This document shows, in pieces, positions 46,845 through 58,560 of a DNA stretch of 64,000 nt. Below the pieces are notes generated by a model that was given only the letters and a program-made list of their open reading frames with translations, was not told where the DNA came from and made no database searches. Origin of the DNA: Piper betle (Eukaryota; Streptophyta; Magnoliopsida; Piperales; Piperaceae); assembly GCA_033002965.1 (NCBI GenBank), contig JAURVB010013304.1, positions 124,001 through 188,000 of the forward strand. The letters are read 5' to 3'. The translations under genes were made by a program, and so were the position numbers. Numbering within the stretch: position 1 is the stretch's first letter; every line of letters starts with the position of its first letter.

Positions 46845-48637
46845 CTAGTTGGATGGAGCAAAGAAGATTTCGCTGTTGAGCCTCTTGGAGGAGAAGCGTT
46901 TTTCCAGCTCTGGGGACACGTTGAAGGATGCTTGCAGGACCTGGGGGACAATGCCTTCCACACACTAGTCCTCCCAGCAAGGTGAGTGAACACAGGGTTG
47001 GGAGTGGTGATGATAGAGAACCAGTCCATACCCTCTCCATCAGATATCTTTGACACAACAAAGAACCTTGGCACAATAAACAGACTGCCACCTTTCACCC
47101 TGGTCTCCAAAACCCTCTTCCCATTCGGTCCAACAACTTGAACTCTACCACTTCCCCTTATGATATAGGTCACTTGGAAAGCAGAGTCACATGAAAATCC
47201 TGGGGAGCACATGGAGTGACCTTCAATCTTAACAAGGTCTGCCCCTAATCCGACTTCCTTGATCAAAGGCAGATTCATGGTGTTGAGCACAACAACTCTT
47301 CCAGCATTGGGTATTTCAACATCCAAAGGAGCTTCCTCACAGTTGAGTGTCATACCCTTCCTGTGCTCTATCAAGGGCTCTGGCATCTTGAATCCCTCCT
47401 TCACTTTGACAATTCCACAAACTGTTTGGCTCTTGACAAGCTTGGTAACATCATCCGCACCCAAATCCCAAGCTCTGCCAACAAACTCTGAGGAGAAGCC
47501 AGTGAAGAGGCCGTTAGCACCTGTGAGGTAGAAGTTGGTGAATTCTCCTGTCTTGTGGCCCTTGGAGGTGTCACCCAGGAAGAGAACCACCAAGGTCTCG
47601 TCACTATTATTGAACCACCACGTCACAACGCCAAAAGGGAGGGCCAATGCGTCTCCCTTCTTGATAGGAAGGACTTTTTCTTTGGATTCCGGAAGAACAA
47701 TGCCAGCAGTTCCACATCCTGATAAAATCATAAATACGAAGGATATAATATACACGAAAAGCTAGAATATAACAAGAATTCAAGAATGCAATGATTCTAA
47801 CTGTACAGATTCATCATTTTAAAGATGGTTTGATCATTGGCATAAATATGAAGGATACATTACATTGGAAAACTCAATTCCACATATCAACCAGAATTAC
47901 AGTGCATATTATACACAAGAAGTTAGAATATGACAGCAATAATTGAAGAATGTAATGATTCTAATTGTATAGAAGATTCATCGTTATAAAGATGATTTGA
48001 TCATTGGCATTGTGAAGTAAGAAATGATATGAATACAATCACTGACATAAAATTTGAGTTAACAGTCATCGATAATAGAAATATTATTTTTCATATCGAA
48101 TCATATAAACAACAAATTGGAAAACACAAATTTACAAATCCAAAGTTACTTGGGAACGTCAAAGCAAGAACCAAAAAGAATTACCAACATGCAAAACATC
48201 AAACATAAAAACGACGTGACCGGAGCCATAGCAGAAACAGGACATGCGAATAAGCAACCACAACTACCATTGAAAATAACAACAATAACAACAAAAAGAA
48301 TAAATCTTAGACAAATATATTCACTTGGAAAGAATAACACAATGGATCAAAGCACACAACCATGCAAGAAAACCCCCATGAACTTCCGTCAATATACAAC
48401 CAATAACCATATTAAAAAAACAGCACTAAAATAACTCAAACCTTGAAGTACATAAGCAATCTTGGCGGAGTCAGAGTAACTAGGGAGTGCAAGTCCGCGC
48501 CTCTCCAAAGCAAGCTTAGCAGCACCGATGTTGGCCTCGCCTAGCATGGGCAGTTCTGAGCTAGACCATGAGTAGTAGGAGCCACCATCGCTGCCAAAGG
48601 ACTTGGCGGGCAGGCGGGGAGTGAGATCAACATCCAT
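46845..48637 (-). CDS. Legumin/11S-globulin-like double-cupin protein, with a one-base frameshift near the C-terminus
   Basis: Resembles the vegetative two-cupin proteins of the Arabidopsis At1g07750/At2g28680 type, relatives of seed globulins without the storage-protein signal peptide; biochemical role unknown. Exon 1 is 48637-48442 (MDVDLTPRLPAKSFGSDGGS onward) and exon 2 starts at 47718 after a 723-base intron; the junction codon is Gly. Cupin 1 covers about residues 30-165 (LPIKKGDALALPFGVVTWWF) and cupin 2 about 200-335 (QVTYIIRGSGRVQVVGPNG). After VWKALSP the frame slips at the coding-strand C5 run 46947-46943. Restoring one C gives QVLQASFNVSPELEKRFSS, ending FFAPSN and a TAG at 46845, 356 residues in all, the usual length. 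Read literally, the frame runs on to 46790 with a foreign tail, 374 residues. No N-terminal signal peptide is visible. Confidence 0.9.
47764..48010. repeat. Diverged direct duplication in the cupin intron
   Basis: GAATATAACAAGAATTCAAG at 47764 and GAATATGACAGCAATAATTG at 47926 open two copies. Both continue through AATGATTCTAA(C/T)TGTA, GATTCATC and GATTTGATCATTGGCAT or a near variant. The offset is about 162 bases. They lie in the 47719-48441 intron of the cupin gene. Confidence 0.75.
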
Positions 48638-48714
48638 GGCCGAAGCAAACGGAGATTGAGTGAGACAAAGAACGAAACGAAAATTTGAGATCAGAAAGAA
48701 GGAAAAGATTGAAT

Positions 48715-48725
48715 TATATATATAG
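48715..48725 (-). promoter_or_regulatory. Candidate TATA box of the cupin gene
   Basis: On the minus strand CTATATATATA lies about 80-90 bases upstream of the ATG at 48637. That spacing fits a TATA box with a leader of roughly 50 bases. No transcript start is known, so this is inference from position and sequence. Confidence 0.5.
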
Positions 48726-48729
48726 AAAA

Positions 48730-51130
48730 AAGGTAATTATAATTGGATTAGGATAAGATTACTGGTAAAATAGAATTTTAAGGAAGTGGTTAACGTGAAT
48801 CGCGAGTAGAATCGAGTGGTTAAGATTTTTTAGAACGGCTAAAGAAGACTCAGTAAGTGGCGTGTTGGGGAAATATTATCCTATCAATATAAAGAAAAAT
48901 TAATTAGTGGAAAAAATTAAAGTTAATTGTTTATTTATATAAGCCACCGATTATCAAAAAAATAGTAGGGGCGTGCTACGTAGTACAGGATTCCCCATGC
49001 AGGGCTCCTCGCAGTGAGCCGAGATAGCCCGAGTTGACCTTGAATGTTTAAGTCGCTTTAAACCAGATTATATCCTTATTTATTAAAAAATAATTACCTA
49101 ATTTTATCTGTTGCCTTATTTTTTTACCTACTAATACAGCTCACAAGGTTTCCTTCGTTATAATTAATGCGGGCCTCGGATATCAACCCTTCTTACGTTA
49201 ATGGGTGTGAGTTTCTTATTGCTTTCACAGCGTGTTTAAGTCTCTCTTAAGTTGAAGTTAATTTTAGTTCATAATAATTCTAAAAGCCTATTAGTGCTTA
49301 TTAAATTTAAAATTATTATTATTATTTATTATTAAAAAACACTGAAATATAATTCTAACCAAATTAAGAATTAAAAAAAACAGTAAGTTTTAACATATTT
49401 ATAATTATATCACTCAAATTAAAGTTTGTTATTTTATGATACAAATTTAATTTAGGATTTTTACATAGTTTAAGATTTTGATTTATTTATTTATTGTTAC
49501 TTATTATTAAGAAAAATTTACAGTAAAATTTAATTTTAATTAAAAGTCATAAAAGTAATAAATCCTATTTAATTATTAAAATGTTAATCAAATTAAATTT
49601 ATTTAATTATTAATATCTACTTAATTAAGATTATTATTTATTTTTGGCATGATATTAAAATTACATTTAAACTATTGTCTTCTAAAAAATATATTTTAAG
49701 CGATATATATTCATTACTTTTATTTAAAATAGTGGTCAGTGATATTTTTTAGAATTAGTTTTGTTTGTTAATAATATATATTGTTAATAAGTTTTAATTG
49801 TACCATGTGCATCGTGAGAAACTTTGACTAATTAAATTTATATGGGGTTTATACTTTTATTAAGGGATTGTTTTTAATAATTAATATGAAACACACTTAT
49901 TAGTCCTTATTATTACTATTATTAATAAATGTTTTTTCTTCATTATCATTATTGCTATGAAAATTACTTCTTTGTCCATGTTTTTATGCCATAGAAAATA
50001 TAATTCAAAATCTATCATTATTTCATTCATTGCCGCCTCGAACTCTAGAAACCATGCCTCTCACAGGCGCTTGAGCATTATGACCACATGATTAATTACA
50101 ATCCTAATAGGAGATATATCCAAACATCTTTCTCAATTACAAATCTAATAATTTGTTTTGAATGTGATTTTTTTTTTAAGTATGGAGATGCACTAACTAT
50201 ATACATACATTATATATATGTATATAATATGTATTGTTATAATTTAAAAAAAAATTTTTGAATTTAATTTGATCCAACTAAAAAATTTCTCTTTTATAAA
50301 TCTAATTAAAATTTTGAAACTTCTCCACAGAGGGATTGTTAACGTTGAAGAGCCCTTAATTTTTTTGTCCAAGATTAAAGAGCCCTTAATTGTTTCAATA
50401 GCCGATGGGTCATCCCAAAATCACCTTTTTTTACCAAGAACCCAAGCCCACTTTCGTTTTTACAAACGAGGTCCATTTTACTGGACCCATTCAATCCTAA
50501 AAATCTTTACTGTGGGATATTACAATGCATATATGCAAATAAGCAATCAAAGTTGGGTGATTAAATACTATCATCATCTCTGTGTAGAAGTAGTTCGCGT
50601 TTCTCACCTGTTGCACTATTTTGTAGCCTTAATATTTTGGTTTAATATTATCGTGCCTTGCTATGAAAGAAAAAAGACTGAATATGTATTTTATAAAAAA
50701 CAAGGCTGAAAAAATATCCTATAAATACAGACTAAACTAGCTCAAATACTGATGGAATTTAAAAACAAGAAGATTATATGCAAGCCTAAGTAAAATTCAA
50801 TACTCGATCTGATTATGTTTGACAAGCGTATATATAATTCTTATAGTGTATAAATAAACACTTCCAATCAACTTTGGCCCCATACAATAAATGTTATCCT
50901 CAAAAAACATGATTCTTAATTTTTTTAAAGAAAAAACGTGATTCTTGTCTACGCGCGCGTGAGCGTGACATCTCTGTCACAATCAGTCACATGAATGAGT
51001 TATCTTTTCTTATGTCTCCTTACAGAAGTAATCCTACGTGTAGCGATTCATGTCCGGTATGGACTCATCCTTTCTGTTCAGTGATAAGTGGCCGCAACAT
51101 CACATTCACTCGTATTTCTCATCCACATAT
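48730..51130. other. Shared upstream region between the divergent cupin and MTP11 genes
   Basis: About 2.7 kb separates the two divergent ATGs (48637 minus, 51369 plus). The middle (49230-50260) is extremely AT-rich and has no gene. A 146-codon plus frame at 50269-50709 has no domain and biased AT-driven composition, so it is not called. A TATATATATG word near 51125 could be a TATA element for the plus-strand gene. Confidence 0.45.
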
Positions 51131-51368
51131 ATATGATCACTTATTTATTCTCTTCATACCATGATCAGTACTTCTTGGTCATAACTTCAACACAGGACCA
51201 CATATCAAGGGGTACATATCTACAACATGATTGACTGGAACCTAAAAATCTAACAAGCTTTGCTGCGTTTGCTTCTGGTGCAGAGCAAGATTTGTGATTA
51301 GATACCGAATCTCTTGTGTTGGGCTAGTAGAGCCGGGGTGTTTGAGTTGTCTTTGCTGGCTCGGGGAC

Positions 51369-54368
51369 ATGGATGGCAATCATGGCATGCCCAATTCCGG
51401 CGAGATTGGTGAAGAGACGGAGAGGCTTCTGCTAGAGGCTGGTGGGGGTGCAGGAGAGGGGTCATGGCGGCTCAACTTTGATGGGTTCCAGCGGGCTGAG
51501 CACAAGGAGAAGCAGCCTCGCCGCTTGCACGACTGCCTTGGGGTTTTGGGTACATGCCTGTCTGTATTCTCCTGTTGTGTCTTGTTTACGTGCTTGGATT
51601 TTTTTTTTTTTAAAGGAGTTTGGATTATTTGTTGTTGTGGTGGTTGGTGGACTGGAGGACATTGTTCTTGTTTGTTTGATTTTACTCTAGTGCGCTGTGC
51701 TGTTCTGACGAGGGTAATATGTTGTTTTAGGAAAGTTGTAGTTTTTGGCAGCTTTTATTGGCAATGGTGATTAACGAAGGCAGGGCTTTTAGGAAAAAAT
51801 CCTAGAATGGCTAGTTGAATGTTGATCTTCGTTTGATTGCGTAATATACATGAGAAATCTTAAATATTGAATTAACTGTAAAACTATGACATGATTTAAG
51901 CTGTCATTTTTGGCTTCTAAATCTAGCAAAATCGTGTTCCATCTGTCTTTTTTTTCATGATTATTGCTAGCTAGTATCTAGTTTCTTTTATGATGCTTAG
52001 CATCTCTGTTTCCTCCAGTGGAATCATTACATAAGTTGAAAACAGTTGTTGAATTGTATTCATGAGCTGCCAGATATATGTGTTAATGTTAATAAATTAC
52101 AGCAGTTTTTATGCCAAAGCAGGGTTAATAATTAATGAACCAATACTTCCGTCACCTTATGAAGAGATTGAATTAGTGCAAAATATTAAACACGGCAACT
52201 TACTGATTCTATGAAGTATAGAAACTGCTCTGAAAGTCTGATGTTGTTGATAATGGGTTTAGGTTCGGAAGATGTTGTCGCTGAGTACTATCAACAGCAA
52301 GGAGAAATGTTGGAGGGCTTCAATGAAATGGATGCTTTAGCAGAACGTGGTTTTTTACCTGGAATATCGAAGGTGTGTATGATCTGCATGCTTTTTTGTT
52401 GTCCATTTGTGTTGTTAAGCTATGTGATGAATTGTTTTGTGTCTTTAATCTATGTGATGAGTTATTTAGTCTGTGCAGAGCATCATTCTTAATGTCTTAA
52501 TCAGTTAAACTTATGGGAATAGCTACTGTTTACAGGAAGAGCGCGAGAGGACTGCTAAAAGTGAAAGGATGGCAATCAGAATATCAAATGTTGCAAACAT
52601 GGTACTCTTTGCGGCAAAAGTTTATGCTTCAATCAGAAGTGGATCATTGGCCATCATTGCCTCTACGCTGGATTCACTTCTTGATCTTCTTTCTGGATTC
52701 ATTCTATGGTTTACTGCCTTCTCAATGCAAACACCAAATCCTTATCAGTATCCGATAGGGAAAAAGCGAATGCAGCCATTGGTTAGTTTGCCTTTCTCTT
52801 TTCACAGGACTCTATGATGTAATTTTGCTTGTCTTTCAGTTTGTAACATATGTGTTTTACCAGAAAATTTAAACGAAATTGCCATTAAGAATTGCCACAA
52901 AAAATTATTGTCTTTGTCATTCTTCTTTTTACCTGTCTTCTCTTGCCACAAAATCTTCTCGCATTTTCTCTTCTTCCTGATTTATCCGTTTCGAGAGATG
53001 GTTAGATCATGTTATTCATTGATGATTCTCAGTTTCAAGCCACTGTATGCGAATGTCATGTTTTAAACATTAGAACAGGTAGCCCAATTCATTAGCATAT
53101 GTTTCTTAAATGTACGTCTAGCATGATTTGGCATGAGGCTTGCATTTAAACTTATGTGTTTAGTTTATATTCCATTTAACTTCTCTGCATCTATTCTATT
53201 CTCATTTAACATTTCCTATGTGCAATTTTATGCAGGGAATTCTAGTTTTTGCTTCTGTAATGGCAACATTAGGCTTGCAGATAATATTAGAATCTGTTCA
53301 GACTCTCCTGTCAGATGTAAGTTCCTTCAAAATCTTTAGCTGTCTTGGTACTTTACCGTTTGTGAAATCTGGGCTCAAGAAAGTCATGTGTGTCTTGCCT
53401 TTTTGATTTATTAGCATCTATAAACTCAGGAAATTGCAGTCTTCTCAAATCCCTTGCTCAGCCATAATCTATGGTTTTAATAAAAATAAACAAAAGCCTC
53501 CTTTTAGCAGAATCCAGAAACTCATGTTGCTATGGTCCAATCTCTTAAGAATGTCACAGCTTTTTTTATTTAAGTTTTACACTAGTAGAATATACATTTA
53601 TTTTTCATAATTTTTTGTTATTTGATTTTATGCAGGATGATGAGTTTGAATTGACAAAGGACCAAGAGAAATGGGTAGTTAATATAATGCTTTCAGTTAC
53701 TCTCGTGAAGCTATTGCTGGTTGTCTACTGCCGCTCATTCAGTAATGAGATCGTTAAAGCCTATGCACAAGACCATTTTTTTGATGTGGTCACCAATCTC
53801 ATTGGTTTAATAGCTGCTCTTCTTGCAAATTATACCAAGGGTTGGATCGACCCAGTCGGTGCTGTCATTGTAAGTTGCATTTTTTTAGATTGCACCGGCA
53901 ATGGCTACCAGCTTTTTCAGGCAATTTTTGGCTAAACTTGATCAGTAGCATTAGCATCCTTGAAAACATGTTAATGGTTCTATACTTGTATATGATGTTC
54001 TGCTTTGGCAATTGCAACAGTTGGCTTTATACACAATTAGAACATGGTCAGCAACGGTGTTAGAGAATGTGAACTCGTTGGTTGGCCGGACAGCTGCGCC
54101 CGAGTATCTGCAAAAGCTCACATACCTCTGTTGGAACCATCACAAGGCCATCAGACACATTGATACTGTCCGAGCCTACACATTTGGATCTCACTACTTT
54201 GTCGAGGTTGACATCGTCTTGCCGTCTGATATGCCATTGAGGGAGGCTCACGATATCGGTGAGTCGTTGCAGGAGAAGCTTGAGCTGTTGCCGGAGATTG
54301 AACGTGCATTTGTTCACTTGGATTATGAGTTCACCCACCGCCCAGAGCATGCTGCAGCGCATTTGTAG
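51369..54368 (+). CDS. MTP11: Manganese-type cation diffusion facilitator, MTP11 ortholog
   Basis: MTP11 transporters move Mn2+ into Golgi or prevacuolar compartments and confer Mn tolerance. Six exons: 51369-51549, 52263-52372, 52536-52781, 53236-53316, 53636-53869, 54021-54368. They total 1200 nt, 399 residues, with all splice sites GT-AG and phases consistent. The acidic N-terminus leads to WRLNFDGFQ and [13 protein letters not shown]. Six membrane segments follow. The two Mn-CDF signatures are DSLLD (143-147) and DHFFD (252-256), each DxxxD rather than the HxxxD of Zn transporters, which supports Mn specificity. The C-terminal cytosolic domain contains [19 protein letters not shown] and ends [10 protein letters not shown]. 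The ATG at 51369 is chosen because the following residues match monocot MTP11 starts; an upstream in-frame start at 51294 would add 25 residues without homology. An AATAAA lies at 54499. Confidence 0.95.
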
Positions 54369-54628
54369 GTCGAGAAACCCTGTCATTTCTGGTGTAGTTT
54401 ATGGTATAGCTTCCATCTTTCTTGTGAAATCCAATTGTTCTCAACTCCTAGGATGATGTCTTAGTCTGACTACCCAATGAAGGAGATTAGTTGATACGAA
54501 TAAACAGAGTTGAGTCGTTGGGGAAGGAAAGGTAGTGGACAAGCTAGTTGTTAGTTAGTACCGTAGAAGGGCATTGCTGTGATTTCATTGGTTTAGTATT
54601 AGTCTATCAAAGATGATAGTGAAATTGT

Positions 54629-54684
54629 AAAGGATATTCTGAAAATTGCACATACAAATTTGTTCAATTTTCAGAATATCCTTT
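54629..54684. repeat. Perfect 20-bp inverted repeat downstream of MTP11
   Basis: AAAGGATATTCTGAAAATTG (54629-54648) and its exact reverse complement (54665-54684) are separated by a 16-base loop. Outside the stem, ATAGTG and CACTAT also pair after a 7-base bulge. It lies about 260 bases past the MTP11 stop and beyond the first AATAAA. It may be a tiny foldback element or part of a longer 3' UTR. Confidence 0.85.
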
Positions 54685-54689
54685 CACTA

Positions 54690-56254
54690 TCCTTCCCATG
54701 CTCTCCTTCGATTCGATCATCCCCAAATTTCGCCATTAACGATCTTGAAGCTTGATCCAACCAAGGCACCTGCTCTTCCCGATGTGGAAGAGCAACTTAC
54801 CATCCGCACGACAGGTTATCGTTGACTCGCTAATTTCATCATGCTTCCGTGTAGAAGAAAATGATTTTGTTTTTCATATATCTAATTTCACAATGAATAT
54901 GACTTCATCAATTCTCAACTCTCAATTATTTGATCCGGGTGGATGCTGATGATGACTTCGCCGATGTTTCTCATTAATAATTATCTTCTGCCTATCTTTA
55001 ATGTTTCTAATGAGGTAGTTAAATTGGTAATTTGTTAAGTCTTGCATTGTATGGTGGGCTTTTCTGTCTCTACAATTTAAATAGAAAAAACCATTAATTG
55101 TTATAAAAAAGAAATAATGTATTAATGATGCTTACCAATTCAATTCATTTCATAATATTCACGAATTAGACCTCGAATCATTTAAGGATTATGACAAAAT
55201 ATATTTCCTTTCCTACCCATCCCACTACTTAGCATCTTATCTAAAGCAAACCTAACTATATCTTTTTAAACCGCATTTTATAACTATTGACATTAGAATT
55301 TTTATAATTGGTCCCCACTTCATAAAATGGTCAACAATGGTAGACTAGTTGTGTATTATTGGCCTTATTCTTTATGGGTCCTTTGATTAAGACAACCTAA
55401 TGTATATCCATGCCCAAGTTTATCTGTATAATAACAAAATATGAATTATTACAATATCCACACTTGTTTCTTCCTAATATTTTTGTTGGTCAGTACTCTT
55501 CAACCAGGAGCTTAGTGCATAAATTTTTATCGATTTTCAACAGTGAGTGTTTTGAAAATCCTCACCTGCTTACTTCTATGTTGAAATAATACAACCAATT
55601 TAGAAAATAAGGTAATGATATTTCTTACAAAGGTTATTGATAATCTTAGTGATTTGAGTTCGATATATCTACTTCATAAAATAGGGGTTTAATTGTAATT
55701 TATCATAACTTCTATTAAATCACCGAGAAACATCGTAACCCTAGCAAAATATTCAATAAATAAAATCAGCACTCGACAATTAAATAATACCAATTTCTTG
55801 TCTTACTACACTGCTATTGAAGCACCCTATTTCAATAAATTTTAATATGGCAATACCTGCTGGTTTCTTGAATTTTATTAATCAGTACTTACTTTCAATA
55901 AAACTTGTAATGAATTTTAATACGGAAAATTAGAAGGATCTCAATTTTGTCATTACATTGCATATCAATAATAATCTTGTGCTTTAACGTAAGAAGAAAA
56001 TACATAAATGTGTAAGAATAATTTCCCTCTTTATAAAATATGAAGTTAAGTAGACTCGTAAATGTGGTCCGGTCTAATTGTTAAGTTTAATCTATTTTTA
56101 AAGTCAAAGCTTGGTTACATCGGGTCAAATTAGGCTTCATCAAATTATAAACAGCAATAATTTATCTTTAATTAGTTAGCAATCCGACGAAGAATTTATT
56201 GATTCCAGACGCCCAACTAAATTGAGCTAATGGGCTGAGTTAGCAATCCGGTTC

Positions 56255-56307
<53 letters not shown>

Positions 56308-57198
56308 TTTAATTAATTTCAAGCTACATAGACTTTTACATAAATTTAAATTTACTTAAAATTTAATAAACTTTAATTAAAAATGTTGTCTATAATATTT
56401 TTTTATAATACTTTGTGTGTATTGTAGAATGTATTTATTTTTATATTCTTATCTATTATATTTATTTTTAAAAAATATTAAAATATTATTGTTTATTAAT
56501 CTGGTGATATTTATCAATTTGTTAATTTAAGAAATCTAGTTAGTTAAGAATTGCTAAATTTTAAATGGGATCTAATTATAAATTATTTAAATTTTCTATT
56601 TATATTTGTACCAATAAAAGGGTAAAATTTTTATTCAATATAATTCTATTATTAATAGAAAATAAAATAAAATAATTTAAAATAGTTAAAGGACGAATTA
56701 AAAGATTTCAATAAGAAATTAATAGGAAATAAAGGATGATGTTGTAAAATCTATCGATATTCATTGAAAATTAGGAAATTTATTAATATCTTATTGATTT
56801 TCTGTAACACCACCAGTTTATTTATAATCATTGAAAATTATCATTAATTAATCTATCGATATTCATCAATTTATTAATTAGAAATTTTTTCTTACTTAAG
56901 AATTGTAAAATTTATATTAGGGTCTCATTATAAATGATTTAGATTTATTTTTTTATTTATAAAATAAAAGTTTAAAATTGTTACATAATATGATTTTATT
57001 AATATAAAATAAAAAGTAATATTGTAAATAATTATAAGACACATAGTGGATCCTAATTAAAATATTTCAATACAAAACTAATATTTTTGTAAATAAAAAG
57101 TAAACGATAATATTGTAAAATATGTAAAGAACACGTGACGACATGTATATATATAAAATTATATATATATATATATAATTATAGATAAAAATTTGAAT
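54690..57198. other. AT-rich intergenic DNA with an ATT microsatellite
   Basis: No gene is supported. A run of about 16 TTA units covers 56257-56304. The remainder is very AT-rich, with short repeated words such as ATCTATCGATATTCAT near 56750 and 56860 that suggest decayed transposon DNA without recognisable ends. Confidence 0.5.
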
Positions 57199-57225
57199 TT
57201 ATATATATATATATATATATATATA
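57199..57225. repeat. (TA)n tract, left flank of element copy 1
   Basis: An uninterrupted AT alternation directly abuts the GGGGAGATTT end of the first GC-rich element. A second tract (57774-57809) separates the two elements and a third (58562-58575) follows the second. Confidence 0.9.
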
Positions 57226-57771
57226 GGGGAGATTTGTTGTACTGCTTTGGCTGTGCTACAGTGTTTCAGCTGTTGGATCAAATCCAACGGCTGAAACATG
57301 CCCCCCATAAAAAAAAAAGAGTTTGGGGCGTCGCGCTGCCGCCGGCCGACGCGACGCCACCCCCTGCCCGGCCCGTCGCCGCCCAGCCGGGGGCGGCGAC
57401 GTAACCATCGGACGACGGGCGGCGGATCTAGCCGGCTCGGGTCTTCCCTTGCCGGCCTGCTGCCCCGCCACTCGTCCCCTGCCCGCCACCCCGCCTCACG
57501 ATGCCCCCATCCCTCGTCCCCTGTCCGCGGCCAGCCACCCTGCCGCGCCCCTCGGCCTCTGCCCGCCACCCCCGCGCCGCGCCCCTGTCCCCTGTCGTCG
57601 GCGCCCTCCCCAGCCGTCACCGTGGCTGGGCAGCCTTCCCGCCCCTTCGCCGTCGCTACTGCGGCGGCGCCGCCCCCTTTTTTAGATCTTGGCCGTTGGA
57701 TGTTAATCCAACGGCTAGATTGTACTGCAGCACAACCAAGATGGCTGTGCTGCAGTACAGGAAGCTTTTAT

Positions 57772-57773
<2 letters not shown>
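57226..57773. mobile_element. (TA)n-inserted, GC-cored non-autonomous element, copy 1
   Basis: About 548 bp between (TA)n tracts. The left end begins GGGGAGATTTGTTGTACTGC; the reverse complement of the right end begins GGATAAAAGCTTCCTGTACT and shares TGTACTGC and GCTGTGCT-type words, so the ends are imperfect inverted repeats. Near each end is a stem-loop: AGCTGTTGGAT/ATCCAACGGCT on the left and a perfect GCCGTTGGAT-GTTA-ATCCAACGGC on the right. The core (57310-57680) is extremely C- and G-rich. Frames open on both strands here are composition artefacts. Insertion into (TA)n recalls the rice Micron elements, but homology to them is not shown. Confidence 0.65.
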
Positions 57774-57811
<38 letters not shown>

Positions 57812-57812
<1 letters not shown>

Positions 57813-58560
57813 GGGAGATTTGCTATATTGCAGCACAGCCTGCTGTGTTTCAGCCATTGGATCAAATCTAATGGCTGAAACATGCCCCCCATAAAAAAAA
57901 GAGTTTGGGGTGCCGTGTTGCCGCCGCCACCCCGGCCGACGCGATGCCACCCCCTGCCCCGCCCGTCGCCGCCTCGCCAGGGGCGGCGACATAACCGCCG
58001 GAAGACGGGCGGCGGATCTAGTCGCCTGGGGTATTCCCCTACCGGCCCGCCGCCTCGCCACCCGTCCCCTGTCCGCCACCCCGCCGCGCGACGACCCCCC
58101 ATCCCTCGCCCGCCACCCCATCCCCCGCCCGCCACCCTGCTGCGCGACGCCCCCCGTCCCTCGTCCCCCGTCCCCTGCCGCGCCCCCTCGACCCCGCCGC
58201 CACCCTGCCCGTCCCCCTCGGCCCCGCCGCCACCCCGCCGCGCCCCTCGGCCCCGGCTCGCCACCCAGCCGCGTCCCCCTCGGCCCCCGCCAGCCAACCC
58301 GTCGCGCCCCTCGGCCCCCGCCCGCCACCCCGCCACGCCCCTCGGCCTCCGCCTGCCACCCGCCGCGCCGGGCCCCCATCCCCGGTTGCCGGCACCCCCG
58401 GTCGCCGTGGCCGGGCAGCCTTCCCGCCCATCCACCGTTGCTGCTGCGGCGGCGCTGCCCCCTTTTTTGTTTTAGATCTTGGCCGTTGGATGTTAATCTA
58501 ATGGCCAAGATTGTACTACAGCAGAGCCAAGATGGCTGTACTACAAAAAGCTTTTATCCT
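57812..58560. mobile_element. (TA)n-inserted, GC-cored non-autonomous element, copy 2
   Basis: A second, longer copy (about 749 bp) in the same orientation as copy 1. The left end reads GGGGAGATTTGCTATATTGC; the right end in reverse complement reads GGATAAAAGCTTTTTGTAGT. Its stem-loops are AGCCATTGGAT/ATCTAATGGCT and GGCCGTTGGAT/ATCTAATGGCC, where C-to-T changes relative to copy 1 leave G-U-compatible pairs. The extra length comes mostly from a 30-bp minisatellite in the core. It ends next to a (TA)n tract about 1 kb before the MKP1 ATG. Confidence 0.65.
58179..58362. repeat. About 30-bp GC-rich minisatellite in element copy 2
   Basis: About six head-to-tail units built on CGCGCCCCTCGGCCCC followed by CGCCACCC-type sequence. 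Copy 1 has essentially one unit (around 57545). The minus strand carries several closely spaced runs of three to five G, so a G-quadruplex-prone stretch is likely. Confidence 0.7.

Noticed and set aside
50269..50709. 146-codon plus-strand frame between the cupin and MTP11 genes
   Set aside because: No domain, no splice context, AT-driven composition (Ile, Lys, Phe, Tyr), and no relation to neighbours.
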